Below, in pieces: positions 1 through 46,961 of a DNA stretch of 64,000 nucleotides (position 1 is the stretch's first letter; every line of letters begins with the position of its first letter). The notes below the pieces were generated by a model. That model did no database searches. It had not been told where the DNA came from and worked only from the letters and a program-made list of their open reading frames with translations. This stretch comes from Euglena gracilis (taxonomy: Eukaryota; Euglenida; Euglenophyceae; Euglenales), in the NCBI GenBank assembly GCA_039621445.1, contig CP154954.1:30198395-30262394 (forward strand). Reading direction: 5' to 3'. Position numbers and translations under genes: made by a program.

Positions 1-53
1 GAGACGGAGGGGCGAGGACCCCTCCTCCGCCGGGGCCGGGGCAGCAGGAAACC
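1..53 (-). CDS. Possible partial exon at the left edge
   Basis: The acceptor GACGCCGGGCACAG is followed by a GC-rich open frame (GFLLPRPRRRRGPRPS in phase 0) running off the window. The base composition matches the other exons, but the piece is short and all frames are open. Confidence 0.2.
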
Positions 54-2921
54 CTGTGCCCGGCGTCGCGGCAGCCCCACCAGGCGCGGGGTGCCTCGGT
101 GGGTGCCTGAAGGGGGAAGGGGCGGCCGGAGTGGGCGGCAGCAACCCCCTCCCAGCCACCCGCCCCCTCAAACCTCTGGAACGCGGACCCAAGTCCCCGC
201 GGTGCACCCATGGCAAACCCCATACCCCCTGCCGGATCCAAATGCCTCTGGATGGGTTTCCAAACGTTGCGTGGACAAGACATTTCCGGCGGAGCTACGG
301 TTATTGTTTTGGGTATCTGCATCAAGCTGTTTTCAAAACTTGGGACAGCACCCTTCTGGACAGATGAACCATCAGTTAACGTTTGTTCACAAACCCCAAT
401 CGAGGTGTCAAATCATCTTCATCTTCCAGCTTCGGCATTGATTCATTCCGTAAGCCACAGTTGGGAGATGCTGAAAGCAAGCAGGATCCTGCGCCCGGGA
501 CAGACTGTGTCGACTGTGAACATCGTGTGTGTGTGAGTTCGTGGTACCTTTTGTTGGTATCGTACAGCGCAGAAAGCAAATGCGCCTCGGCCGCTGGGCC
601 TGCAATCGCAGAAAGGAGGCCAGGGTTTGGCACACCAGTCAAGGTCTGATGGGCCCTTCAGAAGACACAACGGCAAAATGCTCATCGGGTGCCGAATGCC
701 AAGAACCAATGACGAAGTTGGGTACCCCCCTCCGGGCGCTTGGCCTGTCCATGATTGAAGGTAAGGCCAGGGGGCCAACCTTAGGGGGGCCAAGAGGGCA
801 TGTAACGAGGAGGGGTCTACAAGCGTATAAGATTGCAGTTGCATTGTGTGTGCATATTTGTTTAATAGTTCGGCCCCTCAGGGATGCCAGTGAATCCAAA
901 GAGCTGCCCAATGGGGATTATTTTCGAGGTTTTTAAAAATCTTTAAGAAAAACCTTTTGAACCTCCTCAAAAACCAAAAAAATTTGACAAAATGCCTTAT
1001 AATTTTTTTTAAAACCTTCAAAACCTTCAAAAAATCACTGGCAATTTTTTTCCCCAACAGCAAAATTGAAATTGCAAAACCTCGGTGAAAAAGGCCAACT
1101 CCAGGGGGAAACATGCTTTCGGCATCGCTGGAATGCTCTCGGCACCTCTCATGCCCCAAGGCAATGAACCTGAAATGGAATAACAATAAATGATCGTGTC
1201 CCACGACGGCGTGATACTTCACTTCAAACTGAAATGGTGCGCCTCATGATGATGTGCCTTGAAATGGAACAGGTCATTTAAACGGTTCGGGTCGCGATTC
1301 TCGGTGCTCAACGTCGCTGTGTTAGAACCCAAAGAGCTCCTCAACTTGGGTTGATGCATCGGCGGGACCCGTTTGTTCGGGTTCCCCCTGTGTATTAACA
1401 CTAGTTGGGCAGGATGGATTGTTCGTAAGCGGAAATTCTCAAGTTTTTTCTATTTTTGAGGGTTTTTTTTTGTTGCCTCTTCAGGTAATTTGATGTTTTT
1501 TTTAAAAAAAATAGGGCGGTCAAAGGATTGTCTGGGCATCACCGTTCAAAATCAAATAAAAGTTTGAATTTTGTTGAGTTGGTTGGATAGGGACCACTTT
1601 CCATGATTCCACCCCCCACGGCCACCTGGCCGCACTGTGCAGGGCCCCATCAGTTCCGAGCCCGCACAAGGGACAGAACCAGGCCAGCACAAGAGGACAG
1701 AAAGAGGTGAGAAGGGCACTTCCAGTCGCCTGAGGCCCTGCAACACATCGGACAACGTGGCGGCAGCGGCAGAGGGACAAAGCGACACAAGCAAAACGGG
1801 CAGAGGGCCATCTCGTCAACGCTGCAGGGATTCCTTCATTTCGAATATGCATGCGGACCTGCGTTCCATGTGTCCCGTCTTCGTGTCATCTTTGTGGCCA
1901 TCTGCCCGAATATTCCAGCAATGCAATTGTTCTGGCACACAATTGTACTTCACGAGTTTCACTGCTCGCAGCACATACCATGCACTCGCTGTTTCGGATT
2001 TGCAGGCACAAACTGCTCCTATTGGGCATTGCCATGCTCCCAATCAGCCGGCCCAAAACATTGCTCAAGAATTCATTACTTAACGAAACCCTTTCCCTGT
2101 TACTCCAAATAATGACCATCCAAAAATGTTCATTTGGGGATACAGAAACGCTGTAAATTTGCAAAAATATTCATTTGTTTGGATGGCAGAAAGATGAAAT
2201 GCAACCCTTGCCATCCCTAAAGTGATTAAAAGACTGGGGACCCCTGTCTACAGGTTGCAACCCAGAAACGGCACAGTGGTTGAGACGAGATGACCCTTCG
2301 CAACGTTTCCGGATTCCAAAATAAAGTGCTGCATTCGCTGCACCGCAATTCTGCGAGCAGGGCGCTGCGAGGCCCGGCGAGGAACCTTTTCACGGGCCAG
2401 GTCGAAAGATCACTTCGTTAAAGAACATTTCTCCCCATGCAAGCTAGGTGGCACAAGCTTTTGATGACAACTTCCCAAGTGCATTGCAATGAACTTTCAA
2501 ACATGACAAGCCAAAAAGCGAAGCCATTCAGCATGGGTGCCGGGGACCAAGTTTCCGGCCACCCAAGAAATCCGTCAACACCTTGGGATACAACACCAAA
2601 CCCGTACAATGCAATCAAGAGGTGGTCGGGTGCCCTGGGACCGGAAAAAGAAATGCAAAGGCTTTGATGGTTCAGGGTGCCCCGGAGCAGGTGTCCGCAC
2701 AGCATGCGGGGCACGCACGCCTGGAATGTGTGTTTGGGAACCTTCCAATCGCCGCCTCATCAACACCATGCGCTTTGGTTTTTGCAAAAACCGTTGGGCG
2801 CAGCGTGTGCAGTTGCGCAAAAGGGCGACAAATGCAACTGCTCAAATGGTGCATTGGCACCAATCTTTCCCTGACGTAATCTGTGCCCATCTCCCCCCCA
2901 TAGGAAGGAGTTTTGTTCTTT
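54..2921. other. Non-coding, no feature seen
   Basis: This is mixed AT/GC sequence with frequent stops in all frames and no GC3-biased block. Short A-rich and C-rich runs are the only structure. It is probably intron or intergenic. Confidence 0.5.
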
Positions 2922-3058
2922 TACCCCCCCCCCCTAGTCGTATGACCGGGTTCCTGCAACCTGTGACTGGGGGGGGTCATAACACCCCCATGACCTGCAA
3001 CCTGTGACCGGGGGGTGGTCATAAATGAGGGGTGGTCGTACGACTAGGGGGGGGGGTA
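2922..3058. mobile_element. 137-bp MITE-like element with poly-C TIRs
   Basis: The left end TACCCCCCCCCCTAGTCGTA and the right end TACGACTAGGGGGG mirror each other. The interior carries CCTGCAACCTGTGA twice. It belongs to the same structural class as the elements at 3627-3940, 13812-14236 and 50190-50444: a C homopolymer followed by a short family-specific sequence. Confidence 0.55.
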
Positions 3059-3159
3059 AATGCAAAGCAAATCAACTCTGGCTCACTCTCCAAAAGAATC
3101 CCCTCCTGCAGTGGGGTACCCACTCAGCAGGGGGGGGGGGAATGCAACTTGGCTTCAAA

Positions 3160-3626
3160 TTATGCAAGTCAAAAAAATGCAAAAAATGCAAAAAAAATGC
3201 AAAAAAAAACTGCAAAAAAACTGCAAAAAAATGCAACTTGCAAAAAAACCCCTGAGAAAAGGTTGGAATATAACAGAGTTGCTGCCTAAAATCCATAGAC
3301 ATGTGACAATGCCGGTGTATACCTGTCAATGATTCGCAAAGAAGACCTCCTGGAAGACAACGGCAAGCACTGAGACCCCAAAAACCCCAGGCAACTGCAG
3401 AGGGACCAGAGACAAAACATGACATATGGCGACCAACTACAAAAACGTTTTCCAGGACAAAAAATGTTATGCAAAAAATGCAAAGCAAATGCAAAAAAAA
3501 ATGCAAAAATATGGCGACCAACTACAAAAAAATTTTCCAGGGCAAAATATTTTATGCAAAAAAATGAAAAAAATGCAAAAATGCTAATTTCGGAAAAACC
3601 TGATTATGCAAAAAAAAATGAAAATT
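3160..3626. repeat. A-rich repeat with TGCAAAAAA units
   Basis: The segment TGCAAAAA(A) recurs about twenty times, and ATGGCGACCAACTACAAAAA occurs twice (about 3425 and 3511). ORFs here are Lys/Cys artefacts. A similar TGCGCAAAAA-rich stretch lies at 29700-30400. Confidence 0.5.
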
Positions 3627-3940
3627 ACCTACCCCCCCCCCCGGGAAACTGTCACCTGACAGGTTGGCCGGTACCGAGGACCCTGACAACTTCCTATACT
3701 GACAGGTTGGCCGGTACCAGGGACCCTGACAGTTTCCCGGGCGGGACCCTGACAGTTTCCCGAGTAGGGCATTTCAAGGGAAAGTCAATGAAAAATGACC
3801 CTGACAGGTTGGCCAGTACCGGGGACCCTGACAACTTCCTATACTGACAGGTTGGCCGGTACCGGGGACCCTGACAGTTTCCCGGGCGGGACCCTGACAG
3901 GTTCTCGGGCATGACAGTTTCCCGGGGGGGGGTAGGTATG
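3627..3940. mobile_element. TIR element with internal tandem repeats of CTGACAGGTTGGCCGG
   Basis: Ends CCCGGGAAACTGTCA and TGACAGTTTCCCGGG, extended outward by C/G homopolymers and TACC/GGTA, form inverted termini. Inside, a unit of CTGACAGGTTGGCCGGTACC plus GGACCCTGACA is repeated at least five times in partial copies. Confidence 0.6.
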
Positions 3941-3999
3941 CAAATTGCATATTCCCCCCCCCTCGTCCCAGCCCAACCCCCCCCCTGGGGAGGCTTGGC

Positions 4000-4690
4000 C
4001 GGGACCGGGTCACAAAACTTTAAAAAAAGATCGAATTCCTCTGGTCGGGAACTCCCACCAAACTTTCAGAGGGCTTGTGTTCGGCCAAATTGTTGAACTG
4101 CGACCAGAGAGGGTATCGCGCAACTTTCTGGGAACGATTCATGCTTCCATGGCGTGAACAAAGAAGCACGTTGGTGCACGCAATTTTGCACATCAAACAC
4201 TCCTGGGTTCCCCTGAACAACAGTCATAAATACCCTAGGTTTCACGCTTCTAGGGTGCGGCAAAGACCGTGAGTTGGGGACAGAGGATGAGGTCGAACAG
4301 TTGGTGTGCGCACATTTGCACAAACCGAGCTCATGTAAATTTGTGCAAACATGACATTGTCCAATGGTGGAAAACTGGTCCCCATCAAACAGGTATCCAG
4401 CACCCGGCAAATGCAGGCAGCACAGACGCGCCAAACCCATGGACGTCATGGTCAGAGTGTGCAACCCACCTATTTGACAGACAAGAACATGAATCTGCTG
4501 CAGAGTTAGAATAACTAGTTCGAAACCTTCGTGTTTCTTAATGTGAAATGCGAGATGTGCATTTTGCATATTTTGTTTTACCAGCTGAGGGTGCTGATGC
4601 TCAGGGATTTGAAAAAAAAAATTCAATTTGCGCAATTGCGCAACTTGACAAAGAAAAAATCCTTCAGTGCGAGTTTGGCCACCTGGGTCC
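4000..4690. mobile_element. Decayed relative of the 57912-61061 TIR element
   Basis: The right end TTGACAAAGAAAAAATCC preceded by GCGCAATTGCGCAA resembles the reverse complement of the first 70 bases at 57912. The interior contains TGTGCGCACATTTGCACA (about 4303). No clean left terminus or target-site duplication is seen. Confidence 0.4.
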
Positions 4691-7534
4691 GGGGGTGCAC
4701 TTTCTCCCCAGCTCAAACCCGCCCACCCACTTTTCCAAAACCTACCCACTCATGACCCTGAAGTCGACCCACCCACCCACCCACCAACCAAAACCCCATG
4801 TTTTGGAAGACCAAAAACACCAAATTTTTGCCTTTCCCCAGGGTTTTGTCTGCATAAGATGGTGAAGATCTACACCAGGGGATTTTTTTAAGACCAGGGG
4901 GGAGGGTGGGGTCCTTGGACTGAAAAAAACCCTGATCTACAGACAGAGTGCCGGCGTGTAACCGCAGTTCAAAAGCCTGGAACTAACCCGGAAAAATGAA
5001 AAAAAAATCGGAAATTTGTGCAATTAGACACAGGGCCATGAAACAGCTGAAATGTAAGATCAACCAACTAGGTAGCGCAGAAAACAAAAACTTGCAGCAA
5101 CGATGAGCAAACAATTTGGGGATATAACGGGGTGGTGGTTTCCCCTAAGAAGCAAAAAAAAAGGATCCTGTTGGTAGTAGCTATATGTCATTCCTGAGAG
5201 AGAACAGTGCGAGGGGACGGCAGCAGTGGTAGGAGAGAGTGTACACTGAAAACACAAACACACAGAGATGCATGCGGATACACACCCACGGCATGCACGT
5301 GCGCAACAGTACACCTCTGTGGCACAATGCCACATCAACAGCATGAGTGTGGAAAAAAAACCCAATAACTCTGGGCGTCCCGAATACAACATATATCTAA
5401 TATTGTGCAAATCACTTTTTGTTATTCATCTCAGTTTGGTATCTTCAGCATTTGTATTTAAAATTCATAGGGTGACCAGGAGAAACCACCCCACACCGGT
5501 GGGTGAACCCCTCGCCACAGATCTGCATTCATCAAGCATACCCAAAGGTCCATCCATGACAACGTGACAAAGAAATCCAAAAAGAAAACCAGCTTCTTTG
5601 GACCTCCAATTGCGAAAGCCATGTTGGCTGCCCCAAGGGGGTGCGGGTCTTCCATTGGTTGCCCTCTGCCTGAAAGTAGGCGAGGGAGTGGGGAGGGACA
5701 ATGGTGGACAGGGCACCTTCCGGGAAAAGGGATGCAACCACAGCCTCGAATGGACAACTCGTTGGCAGAGGTTCGATGAGAGCAACACTCGCCCCTGTCT
5801 GCCCTCTGAGTTGTGCGTGCAAGCTGAGTATCCGGTGAGAGGGATGGCATGGTTGCTCACGGCGGTGGACACCAGGGAAATGCATTCATCGTACTCAGTA
5901 TGGAGTTCTGAGCATGTATGAATACTTAGTTCGAAGGACGACGCAGTTCGTGGTAAGGAGCACCGTCCTTAACCTGCATGTATCTTAACTTCACCCGGAC
6001 TGGCCCGTACACACCCTCACCCAAAAATGAATGTGTTTGGAAGCACCTTAGCCATATGCATTCAAAGCATGAGAAAATATGCAAATGCGTACAAGATTGG
6101 AAAAAGTCAACAGGCTTCCTTGCCCCTCCATGCTTATACACGCTTCTCAATGATGACGTATGCATCCAGACACATCCCTGAGCACACGTGGCGCAAGGAG
6201 TTCGCATGGGCAACTTGGCGGGGTAAGCAATTGCAATGCGGCCACCCTCATCAAAGCAGCCACCAACGCCTTAACCCCCGCAAATAGAAACCCCGAAAAA
6301 GTGTAAAGCCCACCAAACAGCCAAAGGATTGTATCCTCCATTTTTAGGCAAAAAAGGTGCACTTTGGTGAAACCAGGAAATACACAACGTAAATTTGGGT
6401 ATGAACTTGGTATTTGACTCATTTTGACGCAAAGGTCATCAGAGGCAATCCAAAACTTGATCCCCCCCAAATACCCCCGAGGGTCTTGAAATACCATCCA
6501 GATATAATGCTGGGGATTTATGCTTTGGGGGGGTCACCCTCCTCCGGCCAGAGGTCTTTTAGGACCTTTTCTGGGGGGTGTCCAGACCCAGCCAGGGGGA
6601 GGGGCTCGGGGACCCACTTTTGGGGTTCAATTTTGGGGTCCAAAAATTTTTGGCGTTTCTTGCCAAAAATAGAAGAAAACCCCGCTTCCGGTGGGGTACC
6701 CACTCAGGGGACCACTCAGGGACCCGAGGTCCCGAGGTCCCGAGGTCGAGGGGCTCGGCCAGGATCCACTTGGTCACAAAACTTAAATAAAACAAAAGAG
6801 GGCTTGACAAAGCGGCCGAGTTTGTATGACGGAGAGGCCCACTACCACCACAAAATGCAGCAGGAAAACAGGCTGCGGCTCCGTATTCATTTGACAGCTG
6901 CACAGTATCCATGGCAGTCAAGCAGCAGCTGCTTGTGGACCTATGCGCCCCCCCCCCCGTGTAAAAAAAAAACGGAAAAGATGGGTAAGAACCGGGGGGG
7001 GGTGCTCATTTTGCCAAGATATGGGTGAGAAACCGCAAAAAAGATCCAACGCTGCACACGAAAAAGATCCAACGCTGAACACTACTTCTGTTATTTTTGG
7101 AGTCCACAGTTGGCAATTGGAATCAAAAATTACAATACCTCACCAAATCAGGCTTCAGAAATTCTTATAATAATAATTCTTATAATTGGAAATTTCCGAG
7201 AAATATTTCTTAGAAACACACACAAAAGACGCCTCCCCGAGAAAATGACCTGTAACAAGATGGGTAAGAACTGGGGGGTGGCGCTGTGCATGGGTGGTGC
7301 TTAGACAAAGGGGAGACAAAGGGTGTTTGTTGGACACCGCTGTCCACTCTCTCTCATGAAGAGGGCCAGAGACGGGGTGGGAGATTGGGCCCCGGAAATG
7401 CACCGCAAGAATCACTGAGAATGGCACACCAATGCGCAGAACATCCATTGGAACGGGGGGCGCACTGCAGCCGCCGCCGTTTGGGTGGCAGTTCGCTAGA
7501 AGGAGGCAGCTGAGGGGACTGGGGGGACTGGGGC
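4691..7534. other. Non-coding, no gene seen
   Basis: Open frames here (for example around 5460-5885 and 6414-7028) lack the GC3 bias of the real exons, have no splice borders and no recognisable motif. Short C/G runs and A-rich stretches occur throughout. Confidence 0.5.
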
Positions 7535-7980
7535 CAGGCTTTTGCTTAAGGACCCCAGGGAGGGGGGGGGTACTGGCTAGCCATCGGCTAGACACTGGAA
7601 AAAATGGACCAGCTAGGACCCCCCCCCCCCGGGGGGGGGGGGGGGGGCGTCCGGGGGTCCCCCCCACTGGAAAAAAAATTTTTCCTCCGGCGCTGCGCGC
7701 CGAGGTGGAAATGGGGGTTTTAAGAGGTTTTTGGCTGATTTTGTTCCAAAAATTCCCAAAAATGGCCAAAAAACGGACAATTTTGGCCATTTTTGGGGGG
7801 TCCCCAAAAAAATTTCCGGCGCTTTGCGGTCACTGGGAAAAAAAATTCCACCAGCTAGCCCTGCTAGCAGACCCCCCCCCTGGGGGGGTCTGCTAGAAAT
7901 CCCACTAGCCAAATTTGGACTAGCTGCAGTCCAGCCCCCCCCCCCCCCCGAGGTACTGCAATCCCTTAAGCAAAAGCCTG
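7535..7980. mobile_element. 446-bp TIR element ending CAGGCTTTTGCTTAAGG
   Basis: The left terminus CAGGCTTTTGCTTAAGG is matched by CCTTAAGCAAAAGCCTG at the right. The interior has a (C)n(G)n block, CTAGCCCTGCTAGC, and CTAGCTGCAGTCCAGCC near the right end. Related copies lie at about 42520-42900 and 43500-43870 and share the same internal order. Confidence 0.65.
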
Positions 7981-8154
7981 ACTGAGGCCCAGGCAGCGAG
8001 AAGCGTCACACCGGGATGCTGGGCTTGGCGGCGGGGCCAGGGGGGCCACCCACCAACCCAAAGCCGAATCGGAGTGGCACCGGCCCTGTGATGCACTTAA
8101 TGCCATCGCTTTGAGAAAGGCCATACAAAAATACACCCGTCTTTAACTTCCTGT

Positions 8155-8480
8155 CAGGCTGTTCTTTACCGGGTCCGGAGTGCCCTTGGGTGCCTGCCCA
8201 GGCAGGCACTGCCCCGCCCCCCCCCCCCCCGGCGGTCGGATGTCGGCCTGTGCCCAGGAACTTTCCTCAGAAAATAGGCCATTTTCCCTTGAAAATAGGC
8301 CTTTTTTGCGCCTTCCGGCGCCGAAGGCGCAGGAGTGCCTGCTAGGCACTTTTGGCCGAGTGCCCGAGGGTCTGATTTTTGTGTCTTGGAGTGCCTGCCC
8401 AGGCAGGCACCCCGTAGTTAGCACCCCGGGGGGTGGGGTCAGCACTCGACTGAAATACAGCCTGCTTCCTGTCTCCAAAA
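8155..8480. mobile_element. MITE-like element with TGCCTGCCCAGGCAGGCA palindromes
   Basis: The palindrome GTGCCTGCCCAGGCAGGCAC occurs at about 8190 and again at about 8391. Between them is the hairpin GCGCCTTCCGGCGCCGAAG and a (C)n run. The element at 63280-63600 has the same modules (TGCCTGCCCCTGGCAGGCA, GGCGCCGAAGGCGCC). Confidence 0.5.
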
Positions 8481-8586
8481 AGAATAAGGACATGAAGCGT
8501 AAAGCACAGTAGAAATGAAGGCTTTTGAGACTGAGTGTGCTCTGTCCATCGGGGGGGGGGGGGGGATGAGTTGGACCCAGAACCAC

Positions 8587-8799
8587 GTGCGGTCGGCCCG
8601 CCTGCGCGGGGCGGGATCCGCCTTGCATCTGCCGCCGGCACCGGCCGGACGCGGTGCGCGTCAGCACGAACACCTTCTCGGCGTCCACCACCATCCACGG
8701 CGCGCCGACCACCGCCGGCCGCCGCTCCGAGATCCGGGCGGACGGCGGTGGGCAGACGCCGGCGGTGGCGGCCGGAGGCCCACCCCCGGCACCTCCTGC
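8587..8799 (-). CDS. Exon with VVGAPWMVVDAEKVFVL motif, gene D or next gene
   Basis: The acceptor ACACCCCCAG and the donor CAC|GTGGTT bound exactly 71 codons. The frame reads ARISERRPAVVGAPWMVV then DAEKVFVLTRTASGRCRRQ. Strand-like hydrophobic runs set it apart from the preceding tail. It is either the continuation of gene D or the first seen exon of a downstream gene. No family is recognised. Confidence 0.5.
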
Positions 8800-9206
8800 C
8801 TGGGGGTGTCCGCTTGACCGGAGCTGTGACCCCACTGGGCGGGGGGGGGGGGTCCAGAAGGTGGGGCCGGCGGGCGATTTGGGGAGACGGGGGTGAACGA
8901 GGCCAACAGCAGGAGGAAGTGCAGGAAAACATGGGGGACGCAATCAGGCGGCGGCACCGTTCCCATCCCACCGGAACACTGGGACCAAACCTGACCAGGC
9001 AGTTGCAGGCACACTGAACATACTTACAGGAATGACAGTTTCTCGGGGGGGGGGGGGTCCCCTGCCCACCATGGCACTGGGCAAAGTAACATTTGACCCA
9101 AAAAATCGCCCCAGAAATTTGGAAAGGGGGGGTCCAGTCCGCCCCCACGCACCCGGGGCAGCTTTGGGGGGGGGGTCAACCACAGCAGCGCCGGGCCACA
9201 GGGCCA

Positions 9207-34435
<25,229 letters not shown>

Positions 34436-34565
34436 CTGCGTCATTGATACAAGAAAGAGAGAGAGGGGGAGGAGAAAGAAAACGAACCTGAGGCGAATAA
34501 TATAAGAATAATGGGGCATGGGGCACGTGGATGACACCCATACACAACACATAACACACAACACA

Positions 34566-34658
34566 CTTAGGCCGGGAACATCAGGGGTCTTTGATGCTGT
34601 CTCAATGGCCGGGACGCAGGCCTGCTCAATGATTTCCTGGTATTCCCGGCCGTCTAAG
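34566..34658. mobile_element. 93-bp MITE sharing the CTTAG(A)CGGCCGGGAA terminus
   Basis: The left end CTTAGGCCGGGAACATCAG and the right end ATTCCCGGCCGTCTAAG are inverted. It is flanked by a 5-bp duplication ACACA (34561-34565 and 34659-34663). The right 17 bases are identical to the terminus of the 3.75-kb element at 14668-14684. It lies within an AC-rich microsatellite. On the minus strand its body is open (REYQEIIEQACVPAIETAS) and mimics an exon. Confidence 0.75.
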
Positions 34659-34852
34659 ACACACAACACACAAGGCACACACATGCACGCACACACATCT
34701 TAGGTGTGAGGCATGGGTTCGACCCAGGCTGACTGGGTGGCAGGAGTGCCCACCCCTCTCCCCCACGTCTTTCTCTCTCTTCAAAAAAAAATTATTTCCC
34801 GAGGCTGGTTTCCCATGAGCACAGAGTGGGAACACAAGACAAGCCCAAAGAA

Positions 34853-34877
34853 AGGAAAGGAAAGGAAAGGAAAGGGG
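34853..34877. repeat. AAAGG microsatellite
   Basis: Five perfect AAAGG units are followed by a purine-rich tail. Confidence 0.85.
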
Positions 34878-35019
34878 AAAAAAAGAAAATGAAGGGGGCA
34901 AATGCAGCATCCCGCTAAAGCTAAAGCATTTTGCAAAGACAACGTCGAAAAAAGGACATTTCAATTGGGTCTTAATAAAATAATAATTCAACTTCTGTTT
35001 AATGGCTCTTTAACAGTTG

Positions 35020-35530
35020 TAGTTTGTGCTCCGCGGGGCTCATGCTGCGGCACACAATTTTTCTTGCCGCGGTGGTCGCAGACAAGCAAATTATTGCCAT
35101 GATGGTCGCAGCACAACGAAACAATTTTGCTGCGGTGGTCGCGGCGCAGGCAATTACATTGCCGCGGTGCACGAAATGGAAATTCTTCAGAGCAGTGCAG
35201 CACCCAACAATATTACCAGTGCAGATAACCTGTGTAAGTAAATCACAATGCCAGCACAAAATCTCACTCCCTGCCACCTAACACCCATCTCCATCATGGT
35301 CGAGAAAGCATCAAAGAGGCCAGACAGGGGGCAAGATGGTGATGGTTTCTGCAGCACAGAAAAAAAAACTGAAAATTGCCGCGGCGGTCACGGCACAAGC
35401 TTCAAAGAGTTCTGCGGCGGTCGCGGCACACATTTTGCGGTCGCGGAACACAAAAAAAATAGCTGCGGCGCTGTTGGTTGCAAAAAAAAAATCCCACGGT
35501 GGTCGCGGCGCATAGAAACAATTTTTTCGA
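35020..35530. repeat. Diverged repeats of CGGTGGTCGCGGC(A/G)CA
   Basis: The word GCGGTGGTCGC(G/A)GC recurs about nine times (for example at about 35060, 35137, 35416, 35500), each followed by A-rich sequence with CAATTTT. The spacing is irregular. Confidence 0.5.
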
Positions 35531-35639
35531 ACAATTTTTTCGATCGCACCTACAAGTCTGCTCTTTTTTGGTTTCGTTCGATGTGCAATGGCATTGCTAA
35601 GCTTTCATTTCATTTCCTTATAAACTGATCGTCATTATT

Positions 35640-36100
35640 CTAACAATTAAAAGCCCCCTCGGGCTGACAGCCAAAAATCCAAACAACAACCCCCCCCCCC
35701 CCCCCCGCAGGGCCAGCCAAAACCCAGCCCAAAAAATGGAGGGAAAACGTGCGATATCTGGCCAAAAGCCCACTTTGGGGAAAGCTGATATCTGGCACCT
35801 TTGGACCATTGGCGGACGGCTGAGGCTGGTCCGGGGATTTAACAGGGTCGAAATGAAAGAACAGTCGAAAACCCTGACTTTGACGTTTGATGTTATGGGG
35901 ATAGCCAAATCCCCATAACATCAAACGTCAAAGTCAGGGTTTTCGACTGTTCTTTCATTTCGACCCTGTTAAATCCCCGGACCAGCCTCAGCCGTCCTTT
36001 GGCCGAGGTAAAGAGGGGTACCAAAATAGAAGCCCCCTCCCTCAGACTGTCCACAGTGCGACCGAATAGTAGCCCCAGGGGGCTTCTAATTGGGGGGTTA
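35640..36100. mobile_element. Fold-back element with AATTA.AAGCCCCCT termini
   Basis: The left end AACAATTAAAAGCCCCCT and the right end AGGGGGCTTCTAATTGG are inverted. The centre is a perfect hairpin: arms 35814-35902 and 35909-35997 (89 bases each), loop AGCCAA. Confidence 0.65.
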
Positions 36101-36820
36101 ACTTAATTGCTGCCTTTAAAAACATCGCACTCCTCGCCGTTTTCCAAAGTTATGATACACATAGAATTTTTGCGTAAAAATTAAATGAAAATGCACAAAA
36201 AATTAAAAAAAAAACATCAAAAGTAAAATGCAAACAATGTTGTCAAAGCTGTCAAGAATGAAAGGTGAATACATTGCTCCGATGCGCTGGAGATCTGTCC
36301 AGTAAAAAATATAACAGATATACGCGATAGGCATCCCAGGGATGCGTTGAACAGAATGTACTACCTCGCATGGCGTGGGGCGCTGGAAAGATGAGGAGGC
36401 CGGCAGCCGGGCCCACATGACACAAGCACGGAGGGGACAGTGCAGGGGACGTTGCGGCACTGGGCAGGCGGAGCCGCACGTGTCTCCCCAAGCGGACGGG
36501 CACCGCATTGGACACCGAACCAACAGTGGCGGGGCTGTGCTGGCACTGGTTGGGACCCCAGAACCCAGTTCCACATCCACAACCCGGATGGCATGGATGG
36601 TGGCCGAACAGGTGTCATGTTGATATCAGAAATTATGTGGAGGAGATATCCCGTTTCAGAATGGAAAAAAGAAACACTTGCCACAGTCTTGTGTATAATC
36701 ACCCTTGAATCGGCACATACGTGTGCATCATTCCTGGGGTGTGCAGCGCCAGCACATGAGCCGGTGAGAAGAAGGGGGCGGTGCTCTAACACACTGGTGC
36801 GAGGTTGGGCCGGGGGAGGC

Positions 36821-46961
<10,141 letters not shown>

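Noticed and set aside
5060-5885. Minus-strand open frames around 5.5-5.9 kb
   Set aside because: There is no third-position GC bias, no plausible acceptor or donor pair, and no protein-like motif despite lengths above 110 codons.
34566-34658. Minus-strand exon REYQEIIEQACVPAIETAS
   Set aside because: The interval is bounded by inverted CTTAG..CTAAG termini and an ACACA duplication, and shares its terminus with the 3.75-kb element. Its base composition also lacks the GC3 bias of real exons.
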